Positions 43,801-54,642 of a stretch of DNA of 56,893 nucleotides are shown piece by piece. Every line of letters begins with the position of its first letter. The first letter of the stretch is position 1. The stretch comes from Mesostigma viride (taxonomy: Eukaryota; Streptophyta; Mesostigmatophyceae; Mesostigmatales; Mesostigmataceae), in the NCBI GenBank assembly GCA_009746045.1, contig RPFO01000800.1:1-56893 (forward strand), in the 5' to 3' direction. Position numbers and translations under genes: made by a program. Below the pieces are notes generated by a model. The model had not been told where the DNA came from, searched no databases, and saw only the letters and a list, made by a program, of their open reading frames with translations.

Positions 43801-44662
43801 CCTTGCGTGCGCGGTGTATGTACGTGTGTGTGCAGCCGCCCCTTGCGTGCGTGGTGTGTGTACATGTAAGTGCAGCCGCCCCTTGCGTGCGCGGTGTATG
43901 TACGTGTGTGTGCAGCCGTCCCTTGCGTGCGCGGTGTGTGTACGTGTGTGTGCAGCCGCCCCTTGCGTGCATGGTGAGTGTAAGTGTGTGTGCAGCAGCC
44001 CCTTGCGTGCGCAGTGTATGTACGTGTGTGTGCAGCCGCCCCTTGCGTGCGCGGTGTGTGTACTGTGTGTGCATGCCGGCCCTTGCGTGCATGGTGTGTG
44101 TACGTGTGTGTGCAGCCGCCCCTTGCATGGGCGGTGTATGTACAATTGAGTGCAGCCGGCCCTTGCGTGCGCGGTGGATGTACATGTGTGGGCAGTTGCC
44201 CCTTGCGTGCGCGGTGTATGTACATGTGTTTGCACTCGCCCCTTGCGTGCGCGGTGGATGTACATGTGTGTGCAGCCGAACCTTGCGTGCATGGTGTGTG
44301 TACCTGTGCGTGAAGTCGCTCCTTGCGTGCATGGTGTGTGTACGTGTGTGTGCAGCCGCCCCTTGCGTGCATGGTGTGTGTACGTGTGTGTGCAGTTGCC
44401 CCTTGCGTGCGCGGTGTATGTACGTGTGTGTGCAGCCGGCCCTTGCGTGCGCGGTGTGTGTACATGTGAGTGCAGCCGCCCCAAGCGTGTGTACATGTGT
44501 GTGCAGTTGCCCCTTGCGTGCGCGGTGGATGTACGTGTGTGTGCATGCCGGCAATTGCGTGCATGGTGTGTGTACGTTTGTGTGCAGCCGCCCCTTGCGT
44601 GCGCGGTGTGTGTACGTGTGTGTGAATCCTTGTCCTTGCGTGCATGGTGTATGTACATGTGG
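31887..44662. repeat. 40-bp satellite, block 4 (12.8 kb)
   Basis: The longest uninterrupted satellite stretch. Two large collinear segments, about 31.9-33.7 kb and 37.2-39.0 kb (offset 5,293), carry the same ordered set of variant units also found at 5.2-6.8 and 17.9-19.5 kb. Bases 36,560-38,500 match 4,860-6,812. Between about 33.7 and 36.5 kb and from 41.2 to 43.9 kb a different higher-order set dominates (units with CCCCAAGCGTGC, CATTTTGTGTG, GTGGTTGCGCGG). Single-base losses in C-runs appear from about 41.3 kb. The empty target site of the 2.0-kb element copy 4 lies at about 44,218. Confidence 0.96.
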
Positions 44663-46663
44663 ATCCAATTGCTGCTTTAGTTCCATTGGAGTGAGGGGCT
44701 TTTTTTTTTTTTACTACAAATACGTGTTAGGCACACGTCCAAGCCATTAGCTAACCTAAGAATCTGCAGTTTCTAAGCTAACTAGGCCACACAACAAGGG
44801 CCGAAACATCATACCAGTCATAAGGACCTGGGCCAGTCAAGAGGACCTGGGCTTTGTAACATCCGTCTGGCAGCAAGGGTGGGTGGGGGGGAGCTGCAAA
44901 GAGGAGTGGTTGTTGCCCCGCCACAACCCTAAGTATCCACCGTCTACCTAGTCGTAGGTGGGGTGACGGACGCCAGCCCACTGACCAACAGGCCAGTGGC
45001 GCCGCGCCGTCCCCGGTCCACAGGACTGCCCCCGGTCCACAACACAAATTGGACCCGGTCCACAGTACCGTCCCGGTACCCCCCCCCCACAACACCGTAC
45101 CCCCCCCCTAGTACTGGCTACCTAGTCAGACCTGTCTACTGCGGCCTCCCCTCCCCCTTTGAGACTTCCGCAGGTCATAGATAGAACGAGCGTGAGCTCA
45201 CAAAATCCAATTGCTGCTTTAGTTCCATTGGAGTGAGGGGCTGCCAGAGAAACATGTTTATTACAAATACGTGTTAGGCACACGTCCAAGCCATTAGCTA
45301 ACCTAAGAATCTGCAGTTTCTAAGCTAACTAGGCCACACAACAAGGGCCGAAACATCATACCAGTCATAAGGACCTGGGCCAGTCAAGAGGACCTGGGCT
45401 TTGTAACATCCCGCACCCACTACCTGGCCACTTGGCCGCAAGCTGTCGTATGGCCCAGACTTCTCGTCGCCCCCTTGTCCCCTGCCGCTACCAGTGCTTC
45501 ATTAACCAGGCGGCAATACAAGGGGAAGCCAAAAGTATCCCCGTAGGGACCCCCCACTGCGGGGGGGTTCTCACCCATGTGGGCACTGCCCTCGGCAGCC
45601 GCCCCTGCAGGCTCGGCAATTCTTTGTACACCTTTCTTCACAGGCATAGCACCCCCGGCACCCCAATGACGCAGCTGCGTCTGGGATCCGCTATCGCCCC
45701 GCCCTAACATCCTTCCCCTTTCCCCGCTGTGCACCGTCAGTCCCAACAACTCGTCCCCGCTTAAATTACGCGGCAACGACCCCGCCATTCCGCGCTGGCC
45801 GCCGGCCGCTGTCGCCTCACTTGGCACGAGGAAATGTTAGGCTGTTTAGGGTGCTGCCCCCCCTGGCGCTGGGGCTGCAGCCACCCCGCTCCTATGCTGG
45901 CCTGGGGGCTCGATTCCCCCTTCTTCCCATGCTCGTATAGCGCGCTCATGCACTATTCTTGACGATATTCATTAGCCAGGCCCAGCACATACGATACACA
46001 ACGAACTTGCCTGCGGCGTATTCCCCCTCCGCCTGTAGCTGTTGCCACCCTAGCACCACGACTGCCCCGCTTTAGTTGTCCGATCAAGAGTCACTCCCGC
46101 GTCTATCCAGACCCCTCCCGCGAGCCCGGGGTGGCGAGTACAACGCAGCAAAAATAAAGCAATCTGGCACTGGCAGCTACCGCCTGCACTTCGAACGGCA
46201 AGTTATTGGGGTGCTGCCGACCCCCGTCGCGCAGCCGTCATAACCTTAAATAAAACAGGCCCCCGAATAATAATTCGGAGGCCGGTAGCTGTGATTTACA
46301 TTCGGCACCGCCATAGCAGTGCACACACGCCGTCAGTGGGCCGTCGACACAGCTGCAAAGAGGAGTGGTTGTTGCCCCGCCACAACCCTAAGTATCCACC
46401 GTCTACCTAGTCGTAGGTGGGGTGACGGACGCCAGCCCACTGACCAACAGGCCAGTGGCGCCGCGCCGTCCCCGGTCCACAGGACTGCCCCCGGTCCACA
46501 ACACAAATTGGACCCGGTCCACAGTACCGTCCCCGGTACCCCCCCCCACAACACCGTACCCCCCCCCTAGTACTGGCTACCTAGTCAGACCTGTCTACTG
46601 CGGCCTCCCCTCCCCCTTTGAGACTTCCGCAGGTCATAGATAGAACGAGCGTGAGCTCACAAA
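44663..46663 (-). mobile_element. 2.0-kb zero-TSD element, copy 3
   Basis: Same structure as copy 1 on the minus strand: short unit 44,663-45,204 and long unit 45,205-46,663. The distal end of the short unit is altered: where the others read AATAAACATG...CTGGCA, this copy has GTA followed by a run of 13 A (minus strand) just before GCCCCTCACTCC. Small length changes in C-runs account for the slightly shorter total of 2,001 bp. Confidence 0.85.
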
Positions 46664-48686
46664 GTGCAGCCGCCCCTTGCGTGCGCGGTGTATGCCAGTG
46701 TGTGTGCATGCCGGCCCTTGCGTGCATGGTGTGTGTAAGTGTGTGTGCAGCCGCCCCGAGCGTGTGTACATGTGTGTGCAGTTGCCCCTTGCGTGCGCAG
46801 TGGATGTACGTGTGTGTGCATGCCGGCAATTGCGTGCATGGTGTGTGTACGTGTGTGTGCAGCCGCCCCTTTCGTGCGCGGTGTGTGTACGTGTGTGTGC
46901 ACTCGCCCCTTGCGTGCGCGGTGTATGTACGTGTGTGCAGCCGCCCCTTGCGTGCGCGGTGTATGCCAGTGTGTGTGCATGCCGGCCCTTGCGTGCATGG
47001 TGTGTGTAAGTGTGTGTGCAGCCCCTTGCGTGCATGGTGTATGTACGTGTGTGTGCAGCCGCCCCTTGCGTGCGCGGTGTGTGTACGTATGTGTGCAGCC
47101 GCCCCTTGCGTGCGCGGTGTATGTACGTGTGTGTGCAGCCGCCCCTTGCGTGCGCGGTGTATGTACGTGTGTGTGCAGCCGCCCCAAGCGTGCGCGGTGT
47201 GTGTACATGTGAGTGCAGCTGCCCCAAGCGTGCGCCGTGTGTGTACATGTGTGTGCAGTTGCCCCTTGCGTGCGCGGTGGATGTACGTGTGTGTGCATGC
47301 CGGCAATTGCGTGCATGGTGTGTGTACGTGTGTGTGCAGCCGCCCCTTGCGTGCGCGGTGTGTGTACATGTGTGTGCAGCCGCCCCTTGCGTGCGCGGTG
47401 TAGGTACGTGTGTGTGCAGCCGCCCCAAGCGTGCGCGGTGTGTGTACATGTGTGTGCAGTTGCCCCTTGCGTGCGCGGTGGATGTACGTGTGTGTGCATG
47501 CCGGCAATTGCGTGCATGGTGTGTGTACGTGTGTGTGCAGCAGCCCCTTGCGTGCGCGGTGTGTGTACGTGTGTGTGCACTCGCCCCTTGCGTGCGCGGT
47601 GGATGTACATGTGTGTGCAGCCGCCCCTTGCGTGCATGGTGTATGTCCATGTGTGGGCAGTTGCCCCTTGCGTGCGCGGTGTATGTACATGTGTGTGCAC
47701 TCGCCCCTTGCGTGCATGGTGCATGTATGTATGTGTGTGTGCAGCCGCCCCTTGCGTGCGCGGTGGATGTACGTGTGTGTGCAGCCACCCCTTTCGTGCG
47801 CGGTGTATGTACATGTGAGTGCCGTCGCCCCAAGCGTGCATTTTGTGTGTAAGTGTGTGTGCAGCAGCCCCTTGCGTGCGCGGTGTATGTACGTGTGTGT
47901 GCAGCCGCCCCGTGGTTGCGCGGTGGATGTACATGTGAGTGGAGCCGGTCCTTGCGTGCGCGGTGTATGTACGTGTGTGTGCAGCCGCCCCTTGCGTGCG
48001 TGGTGTGTGTACATGTAAGTGCAGCCGCCCCTTGCGTGCGCGGTGTATGTACGTGTGTGTGCAGCCGTCCCTTGCGTGCGCGGTGTGTGTACGTGTGTGT
48101 GCAGCCGCCCCTCGCGTGCATGGTGAGTGTAAGTGTGTGTGCAGCAGCCCCTTGCGTGCGCAGTGTATGTACGTGTGTGTGCAGCCGCCCCTTGCGTGCG
48201 CGGTGTGTGTACTGTGTGTGCATGCCGGCCCTTGCGTGCATGGTGTGTGTACGTGTGTGTGCAGCCGCCCCGTGGTTGCGCGGTGTATGTACATGTGTGT
48301 GCAGTTGCCCCTTGCGTGCGCGGTGTATGTACGTGTGTGTGCAGCCGCCCCTTGCGTGCGCGGTGGATGTACATGTGTTTGCACTCGCCCCTTGCGTGCG
48401 CGGTGGATGTACATGTGTGTGCAGCCGAACCTTGCGTGCATGGTGTGTGTACCTGTGCGTGAAGTCGCTCCTTGCGTGCATGGTGTGTGTACGTGTGTGT
48501 GCAGCCGCCCCTTGCGTGCATGGTGTGTACGTGTGTGTGCAGTTGCCCCTTGCGTGCGCGGTGTATGTACGTGTGTGTGCAGCCGGCCCTTGCGTGCGCG
48601 GTGTGTGTACATGTGAGTGCAGCCGGCCCTTGCGTGCGCGGTGGATGTACATGTGTGGGCAGTTGCCCCTTGCGTGCGCGGTGTAT
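46664..48686. repeat. 40-bp satellite, block 5
   Basis: Contains the same variant units as block 4. Its right end, about 48,616-48,686, is collinear with 44,146-44,216, directly before the intact equivalent of the copy-4 insertion site. Confidence 0.95.
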
Positions 48687-50696
48687 TTTGTGAGCTCACG
48701 CTCGTTCTATCTATGACCTGCGGAAGTCTCAAAGGGGGAGGGGAGGCCGCAGTAGACAGGTCTGACTAGGTAGCCAGTACTAGGGGGGGGGGTACGGTGT
48801 TGTGGGGGGGGGGTACCGGGGACGGTACTGTGGACCGGGTCCAATTTGTGTTGTGGACCGGGGGCAGTCCTGTGGACCGGGGACGGCGCGGCGCCACTGG
48901 CCTGTTGGTCAGTGGGCTGGCGTCCGTCACCCCACCTACGACTAGGTAGACGGTGGATACTTAGGGTTGTGGCGGGGCAACAACCACTCCTCTTTGCAGC
49001 TGTGTCGACGGCCCACTGACGGCGTGTGTGCACTGCTATGGCGGTGCCGAATGTAAATCACAGCTACCGGCCTCCGAATTATTATTCGGGGGCCTGTTTT
49101 ATTTAAGGTTATTACGGCTGCGCGACGGGGGTCGGCAGCACCCCAAGAACTTGCCGTTCGAAGTGCAGGCGGTAGCTGCCAGTGCCAGATTGTCTTATTT
49201 TTGCTGCGTTGTACTCGCCACCCCGGGCTCGCGGGAGGGGTCTGGATAGACGCGGGAGTGACTCTTGATCGGACAACTAAAGCGGGGCAGTCGTGGTGCT
49301 AGGGTGGCAACAGCTACAGGCGGAGGGGGAATACGCCGCAGGCAAGTTCGTTGCGTATCGTATGTGCTGGGCCTGGCTAATGAATATCGTCAAGAATAGT
49401 GCATGAGCGCGCTATACGAGCATGGGAAGAAGGGGGAATCGAGCCCCCAGGCCAGCATAGGAGCGGGGTGGCTGCAGCCCCAGCGCCAGGGGGGGCAGCA
49501 CCCTAAACAGCCTAACATTTCCTCGTGCCAAGTGAGGCGACATCGGCCGGCGGCCAGCGCGGAATGGCGGGGTCGTTGCCGCGTAATTTAAGCGGGGACG
49601 AGTTGTTGGGACTGACGGTGCACAGCGGGGAAGGGGAAGGATGTTAGGGCGGGGCGATAGCGGATCCCAGACGCAGCTGCGTCATTGGGGTGCCGGGGGT
49701 GCTATGCCTGTGAAGAAAGGTGTACAAAGAATTGCCGAGCCTGCAGGGGTGGCTGCCGAGGGCAGTGCCCACATGGGTGAGAACCCCCCGCAGTGGGGGG
49801 TCCCTACGGGGATACTTTTGGCTTCCCCCTTGTATTGCCGCCTGGTTAATGAAGCACTGGTAGCGGCAGGGGACAAGGGGGGCGACGAGAAGTCTGGGCC
49901 ATACGACAGCTTGCGGCCAAGTGGCCAGGTAGTGGGTGCGGGATGTTACAAAGCCCAGGTCCTCTTGACTGGCCCAGGTCCTTATGACTGGTATGATGTT
50001 TCGGCCCTTGTTGTGTGGCCTAGTTAGCTTAGAAACTGCAGATTCTTAGGTTAGCTAATGGCTTGGACGTGTGCCTAACACGTATTTGTAATAAACATGT
50101 TTCTCTGGCAGCCCCTCACTCCAATGGAACTAAAGCAGCAATTGGATTTTGTGAGCTCACGCTCGTTCTATCTATGACCTGCGGAAGTCTCAAAGGGGGA
50201 GGGGAGGCCGCAGTAGACAGGTCTGACTAGGTAGCCAGTACTAGGGGGGGGGGTACGGTGTTGTGGGGGGGGGGTACTGGGGACGGTACTGTGGACCGGG
50301 TCCAATTTGTGTTGTGGACCGGGGGCAGTCCTGTGGACCGGGGACGGCGCGGCGCCACTGGCCTGTTGGTCAGTGGGCTGGCGTCCGTCACCCCACCTAC
50401 GACTAGGTAGACGGTGGATACTTAGGGTTGTGGCGGGGCAACAACCACTCCTCTTTGCAGCTCCCACCCACCCACCCTTGCTGCCAGACGGATGTTACAA
50501 AGCCCAGGTCCTCTTGACTGGCCCAGGTCCTTATGACTGGTATGATGTTTCGGCCCTTGTTGTGTGGCCTAGTTAGCTTAGAAACTGCAGATTCTTAGGT
50601 TAGCTAATGGCTTGGACGTGTGCCTAACACGTATTTGTAATAAACATGTTTCTCTGGCAGCCCCTCACTCCAATGGAACTAAAGCAGCAATTGGAT
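48687..50696 (+). mobile_element. 2.0-kb zero-TSD element, copy 4 (reference copy)
   Basis: Long unit 48,687-50,147: A 48,687-49,001, B1 49,002-49,940, C 49,941-50,147. Short unit 50,148-50,696: A 50,148-50,462, B2 of 27 bp, C 50,490-50,696. It is 2,010 bp long, the same as copy 1. The start TTTGTGAGCTCAC contains the palindrome GTGAGCTCAC. The end can fold as TCCAAT-N15-ATTGGA before a final T. Flanks GCGCGGTGTAT and GTACATGTGTTTGCAC are contiguous in the satellite at about 44,218, so insertion caused neither duplication nor loss. No coding capacity is evident. Confidence 0.85.
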
Positions 50697-51495
50697 GTAC
50701 ATGTGTTTGCACTCGCCCCTTGCGTGCGCGGTGGATGTACATGTGTGTGCAGCCGAACCTTGCGTGCATGGTGTGTGTACCTGTGCGTGAAGTCGCTCCT
50801 TGCGTGCATGGTGTGTGTACGTGTGTGTGCAGCCGCCCCTTGCGTGCGCGGTGTAGGTACGTGTGTGTGCAGCCGCCCCTTGCGTGCGCGGTGTATGTAC
50901 GTGTGTGTGCAGCCGGCCCTTGCGTGCATGGTGTGTGTACGTGTGTGTGCAGCCGGCCCTTGCGTGCGCGGTGGATGTACATGTGTGTGCAGTCGCCCCT
51001 TGCGTGCGCGGTGTAGGTACGTATGTGTGCAGCCGCCCCTTGCGTGCGCGGTGTATGTACGTGTGTGTGCAGCCGCCCCGTGGTTGCGCGGTGTATGTAC
51101 ATGTGTGTGCAGTTGCCCCTTGCGTGCGCGGTGTATGTACGTGTGTGTGCAGCCGGCCCTTGCGTGCGCGGTGGATGTACATGTGAGTGCAGCCGGCCCT
51201 TGCGTGCATGGTGTGTGTACGTGTGTGTGCAGCCGCCCCTTGCGTGCATGGTGTATGTACATGTGAGTGCAGCCGGCCCTTGCGTGCATGGTGTGTGTAC
51301 GTGTGTGTGCAGCCGCCCCTTGCGTGCGCGGTGTATGTACGTGTGTGCGCACTCGCCCCTTGCGTGCGCGGTGTATGTACGTGTGTGTGCAGTTGCCCCT
51401 TGCGTGCGCGGTGGATGTACGTGTGTGTGCAGCCGCCCCTTGCGTGCGCGGTGTGTGTACGTGTATGTGCAGCCGCCCCTTGCGTGCATGTACAT
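50697..51495. repeat. 40-bp satellite, block 6
   Basis: The last satellite stretch, about 20 units. It starts with the unit set (CACTCG, CAGCCGAACC, ACCTGTGCGTGAAGTCGCTC) also found at 44,220-44,330 and ends at GCATGTACATGTGTG. Confidence 0.95.
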
Positions 51496-51616
51496 GTGTG
51501 AAGAAATAAGCAATAGTGAATGAAATAGTAAAAAGAAAATCATTCCAGCATATGTATGTACAAGTTTTTAGTAGTACACTATGACTATCGTCAAATATAA
51601 CAATTTTCTATATTTT
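51496..51616. other. AT-rich junction between satellite and CA-rich repeat
   Basis: About 120 bp of AT-rich sequence (AAGAAATAAGCAATAGTG ... ATATTTTCATACACAC) with no gene or repeat recognised. The left edge of the satellite (3,720-3,826) has an equally AT-rich junction. Confidence 0.5.
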
Positions 51617-52718
51617 CATACACACACGAACAACACACCCAACACACACACACACTATGTTTGCACCCAAGACACACACCAACACCTAAAAACAAGACAC
51701 CAACACACAAGACAGCCATGCAACACACACCCAACACACACACGCAACACACACATAACACACCTAAGTATAGTTGTTATAACACACAACACACAGGTAC
51801 ATCCCGCCCCCCCACACACAACACCAACACATGACAATTAACAGGCCACAACACACACACTGACACACATGCCCCAACACACACACACACATGCCCCAAC
51901 ACACACACACATGCCCCAACACTGCACACACAACAACACCCAAACACACACCACACACACAAAAGACACCCAACACACATACCGAAAACACGCACACACA
52001 ACACCTACTAAAAACAAGACACCAACACACAAGACACCCAACACACACCCAACACACACACACACACAATGTTTGCACCGGTCGGCCCACGACACCCACA
52101 CCCAACACACACATAACACACCTAAGTAACACACAACACACACGTACATCCCCCCCCACACACACACAACACCAACACATGACAATTAACATGCCACAAC
52201 ACACACACATGCCCCAACACACACACACACATGCCCCAACACTGCACACACAACAACACCCAAACACATACCACACACACACAAGACACCCAACACACAT
52301 ACCGAAAACACGCACACACAACACCTACCAAAAACACCAAACACACAAGACACCCAACACACACCCAACACACACACACACACAATGTTTGCACCCACGA
52401 CACACACACCAACACCTAAAAATAAGACACCAACACACAACACACGTACACGTACATCCCCCCCCACACAACACCAACAATAACATGCAAACAACACACA
52501 CACAACACACCTAAGTCACACACACAACACACACGTACTTTCCCCCCCCCCACACCCAACACCAACACACAAGACACTTTGCACACACCCTACACACACC
52601 CACACCCTTTATGAACACATGTACACCCAACACACACACGCAACACACACCTAGGTCGATCACACACAACACACACAAAACACACCTAAGTCACACACAA
52701 CACACACGTGCACCCCCC
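51617..52718. repeat. CA-rich degenerate repeat, part 1
   Basis: Mostly ACACAC/ACACAAC/CCAACAC with C-runs. It has a longer-period order: ATGTTTGCACC..., then CACCAACACCTAAAAA, GTACATCCC followed by a C-run, and CATGACAATTAACA recur in the same sequence about every 300-450 bp (51,655; 52,070; 52,385; and in part 2 at 53,950). The complementary strand is GT/GGG-rich. Confidence 0.85.
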
Positions 52719-53584
52719 AGTTAGGTTAAACAGTGCCGGAACCTTTTGCCCACTGAGGCAAATCGGGCCGGAACACTATTTTGCCCGGAATAACCACTTC
52801 CGAGCACCCAAGTTAATTCGGCCGAATTAACTTGGGTGCTCGGAAGTGGTTATTCCGGGCAAAATAGTGTTCCGGCCCGATTTGCCTCAGTGGGCAAAAG
52901 GTTCCGGCACTGTTTAACCTAACTAAAACCTGGCCTCGTGGAGGGTGGGTTGAATATGAGACATCCGCCTAGGCCACTGAGCACGCACCACTAAATGCGC
53001 CGGAGCTGTCCGGATCCGAACCCCTGACCTCCAAGTTGCACAGGTTTTAGTTAGGTTAAACAGTGCCGGAACCTTTTGCCCACTGAGGCAAATCGGGCCG
53101 GAACACTATTTTGCCCGGAATAACCACTTCCGAGCACCTAAGTTAATTCGGCCGAATTAACTTGGGTGCTCGGAAGTGGTTATTCCGGGCAAAATAGTGT
53201 TCCGGCCCGATTTGCCTCAGTGGGCAAAAGGTTCCGGCACTGTTTAACCTAACTAAAACCTGTGCAACTTGGAGGTCAGGGGTTCGGATCCGGACAGCTC
53301 CGGCGCATTTAGTGGTGCGTGCTCAGTGGCCTAGGCGGATGTCTCATATTCAACCCACCCTCCACGAGGCCAGGTTTTAGTTAGGTTAAACAGTGCCGGA
53401 ACCTTTTGCCCACTGAGGCAAATCGGGCCGGAACACTATTTTGCCCGGAATAACCACTTCCGAGCACCCAAGTTAATTCGGCCGAATTAACTTGGGTGCT
53501 CGGAAGTGGTTATTCCGGGCAAAATAGTGTTCCGGCCCGATTTGCCTCAGTGGGCAAAAGGTTCCGGCACTGTTTAACCTAACT
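52719..53584. mobile_element. 866-bp nested palindrome (foldback element P-S-P-S'-P)
   Basis: Three copies of a 206-bp perfect palindrome (P at 52,719-52,924, 53,049-53,254 and 53,379-53,584) alternate with a 124-bp module in opposite orientations (S 52,925-53,048; S' 53,255-53,378, an exact reverse complement). The whole is itself a palindrome, with one mismatch seen in the middle P (CACCTAAG versus CACCCAAG). P starts AGTTAGG and ends CCTAACT. The flanks are CCCCC on both sides (52,714-52,718 and 53,585-53,589), a likely 5-bp target duplication in a C-run. S is bounded by AAAACCTG/CAGGTTTT and carries a degenerate B-box. It might be a TRIM-like element with palindromic LTRs. Confidence 0.85.
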
Positions 53585-54278
53585 CCCCCCCACACAAACC
53601 CAATACCAACACACAAGACACTTGGCCCCCCCCCCCACCCACACACACCACACCCACACCCACACCACACATCCAACACACACAACACACACACTACACA
53701 CTTAAGTCACACACAACACACACATAACACACCTAAGTCACACACAACACACACGTCCATCCCCCCCCCACACTCAACACCAATACATGACAATTAACAT
53801 GCACACAACACACACACGCACACGCCCCAACACACACACACACAACATACATACACAGAGCACACACACACGCCTCAACACACATACCGAACACACACAC
53901 ACAAGACACCCAACACACATACCGAACACACACACACACACACACACACACTATGTTTGCACCCGACATACACACACCCAACACCTACTAAAAACAAGAA
54001 ACCAACACACAAGACACCCTACACACACACAACACACACACACACAACACATATCCAACACAAACAACACACACACCTAAGTCACACACACAACACACCT
54101 ACTAAGTCACACACACAACACACATGTACCTCCCCCCCCCCACACCCAACATCAACACACAAGACACTTTGCACACACCCTACACGCCCCCGCACCTTCA
54201 TGAATGCACCCAACACACACACACAACACACACGCCCCAACACACATACCCAACATTCACACAACACACCCAACATAT
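53585..54278. repeat. CA-rich degenerate repeat, part 2
   Basis: Continues the CA-rich repeat after the foldback element, with the same landmarks (CATGACAATTAACATGC at about 53,785, ATGTTTGCACCC at 53,953, AAAACAAGAAACCAACAC at 53,990). It fades into unique sequence at CAACATATAAGGG. Confidence 0.85.
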
Positions 54279-54322
54279 AAGGGTAAATATGGTTTAGGAG
54301 TGTAGGGGTTTAGGGTTTAAGG
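54279..54322. repeat. TTTAGGG telomere-like tract
   Basis: Degenerate G-strand repeats: AAGGGTAAATATGG, TTTAGGAG, TGTAGGGG, TTTAGGG and TTTAAGG. Two units equal the plant-type TTTAGGG and one equals TGTAGGG, the complement of the CCCTACA seen at 3,557. Orientation is that of a right chromosome end. Confidence 0.5.
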
Positions 54323-54642
54323 CCTACCATACACCCGTATGTAAAAATGCAACAACACGCCAAGTCATCCGCCACCATGCAAAAATATATAAACACAACT
54401 GGTCATCCTCAACAAGAATGCCCATTTTAGTACCCAATCCGCACTTGGCACTTGTCCAGTTTCGTAAGTCCAACGGCCGTTGGCTTTGAGAAATTAAGAT
54501 ATGCGACATGCGCCATGCAGCCAAGCTAAAGTATAGGCTGATTGCCCTGTATGTAACATTAGTAAGGTGAACGACCGTCGACAAAAAAACACATGCGACA
54601 TACAAACACCAATTTTACACAGTAATGTTTGGAATGACGTAC
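54323..54642 (-). other. Downstream part of the minus-strand gene (intron 3 and/or 3' region)
   Basis: It begins, on the minus strand, with a donor GTACGT right after codon ACG of exon 3. A possible acceptor TTACATACAG at 54,547 would start a last exon of about six codons (stop TAG), leaving a 96-bp intron; alternatively the intron is longer. An exact CCAACGGCCGTTGG lies at 54,470-54,483. The true 3' end is not determined. Confidence 0.4.

Noticed and set aside
3798-51543. Dozens of long ORFs (up to 1,886 codons) with Cys/Val/Tyr- or His/Thr/Arg-rich repeats
   Set aside because: They are translations of the 40-bp satellite in all six frames. They overlap on both strands, have no non-repeat domain, and their 40-residue period simply reflects three satellite units.
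53255-53378. Permuted tRNA gene (B-box followed by an A-box-like TGGCCTAGGCGG on the same strand)
   Set aside because: The order would fit a permuted tRNA, but the putative acceptor strands do not pair and the T-stem is imperfect. It is kept only as a B-box-containing module.
51617-54278. ORFs in the CA-rich region (His/Thr- or Cys/Val-rich)
   Set aside because: Products of simple-sequence repeats on both strands, with no conserved domain.
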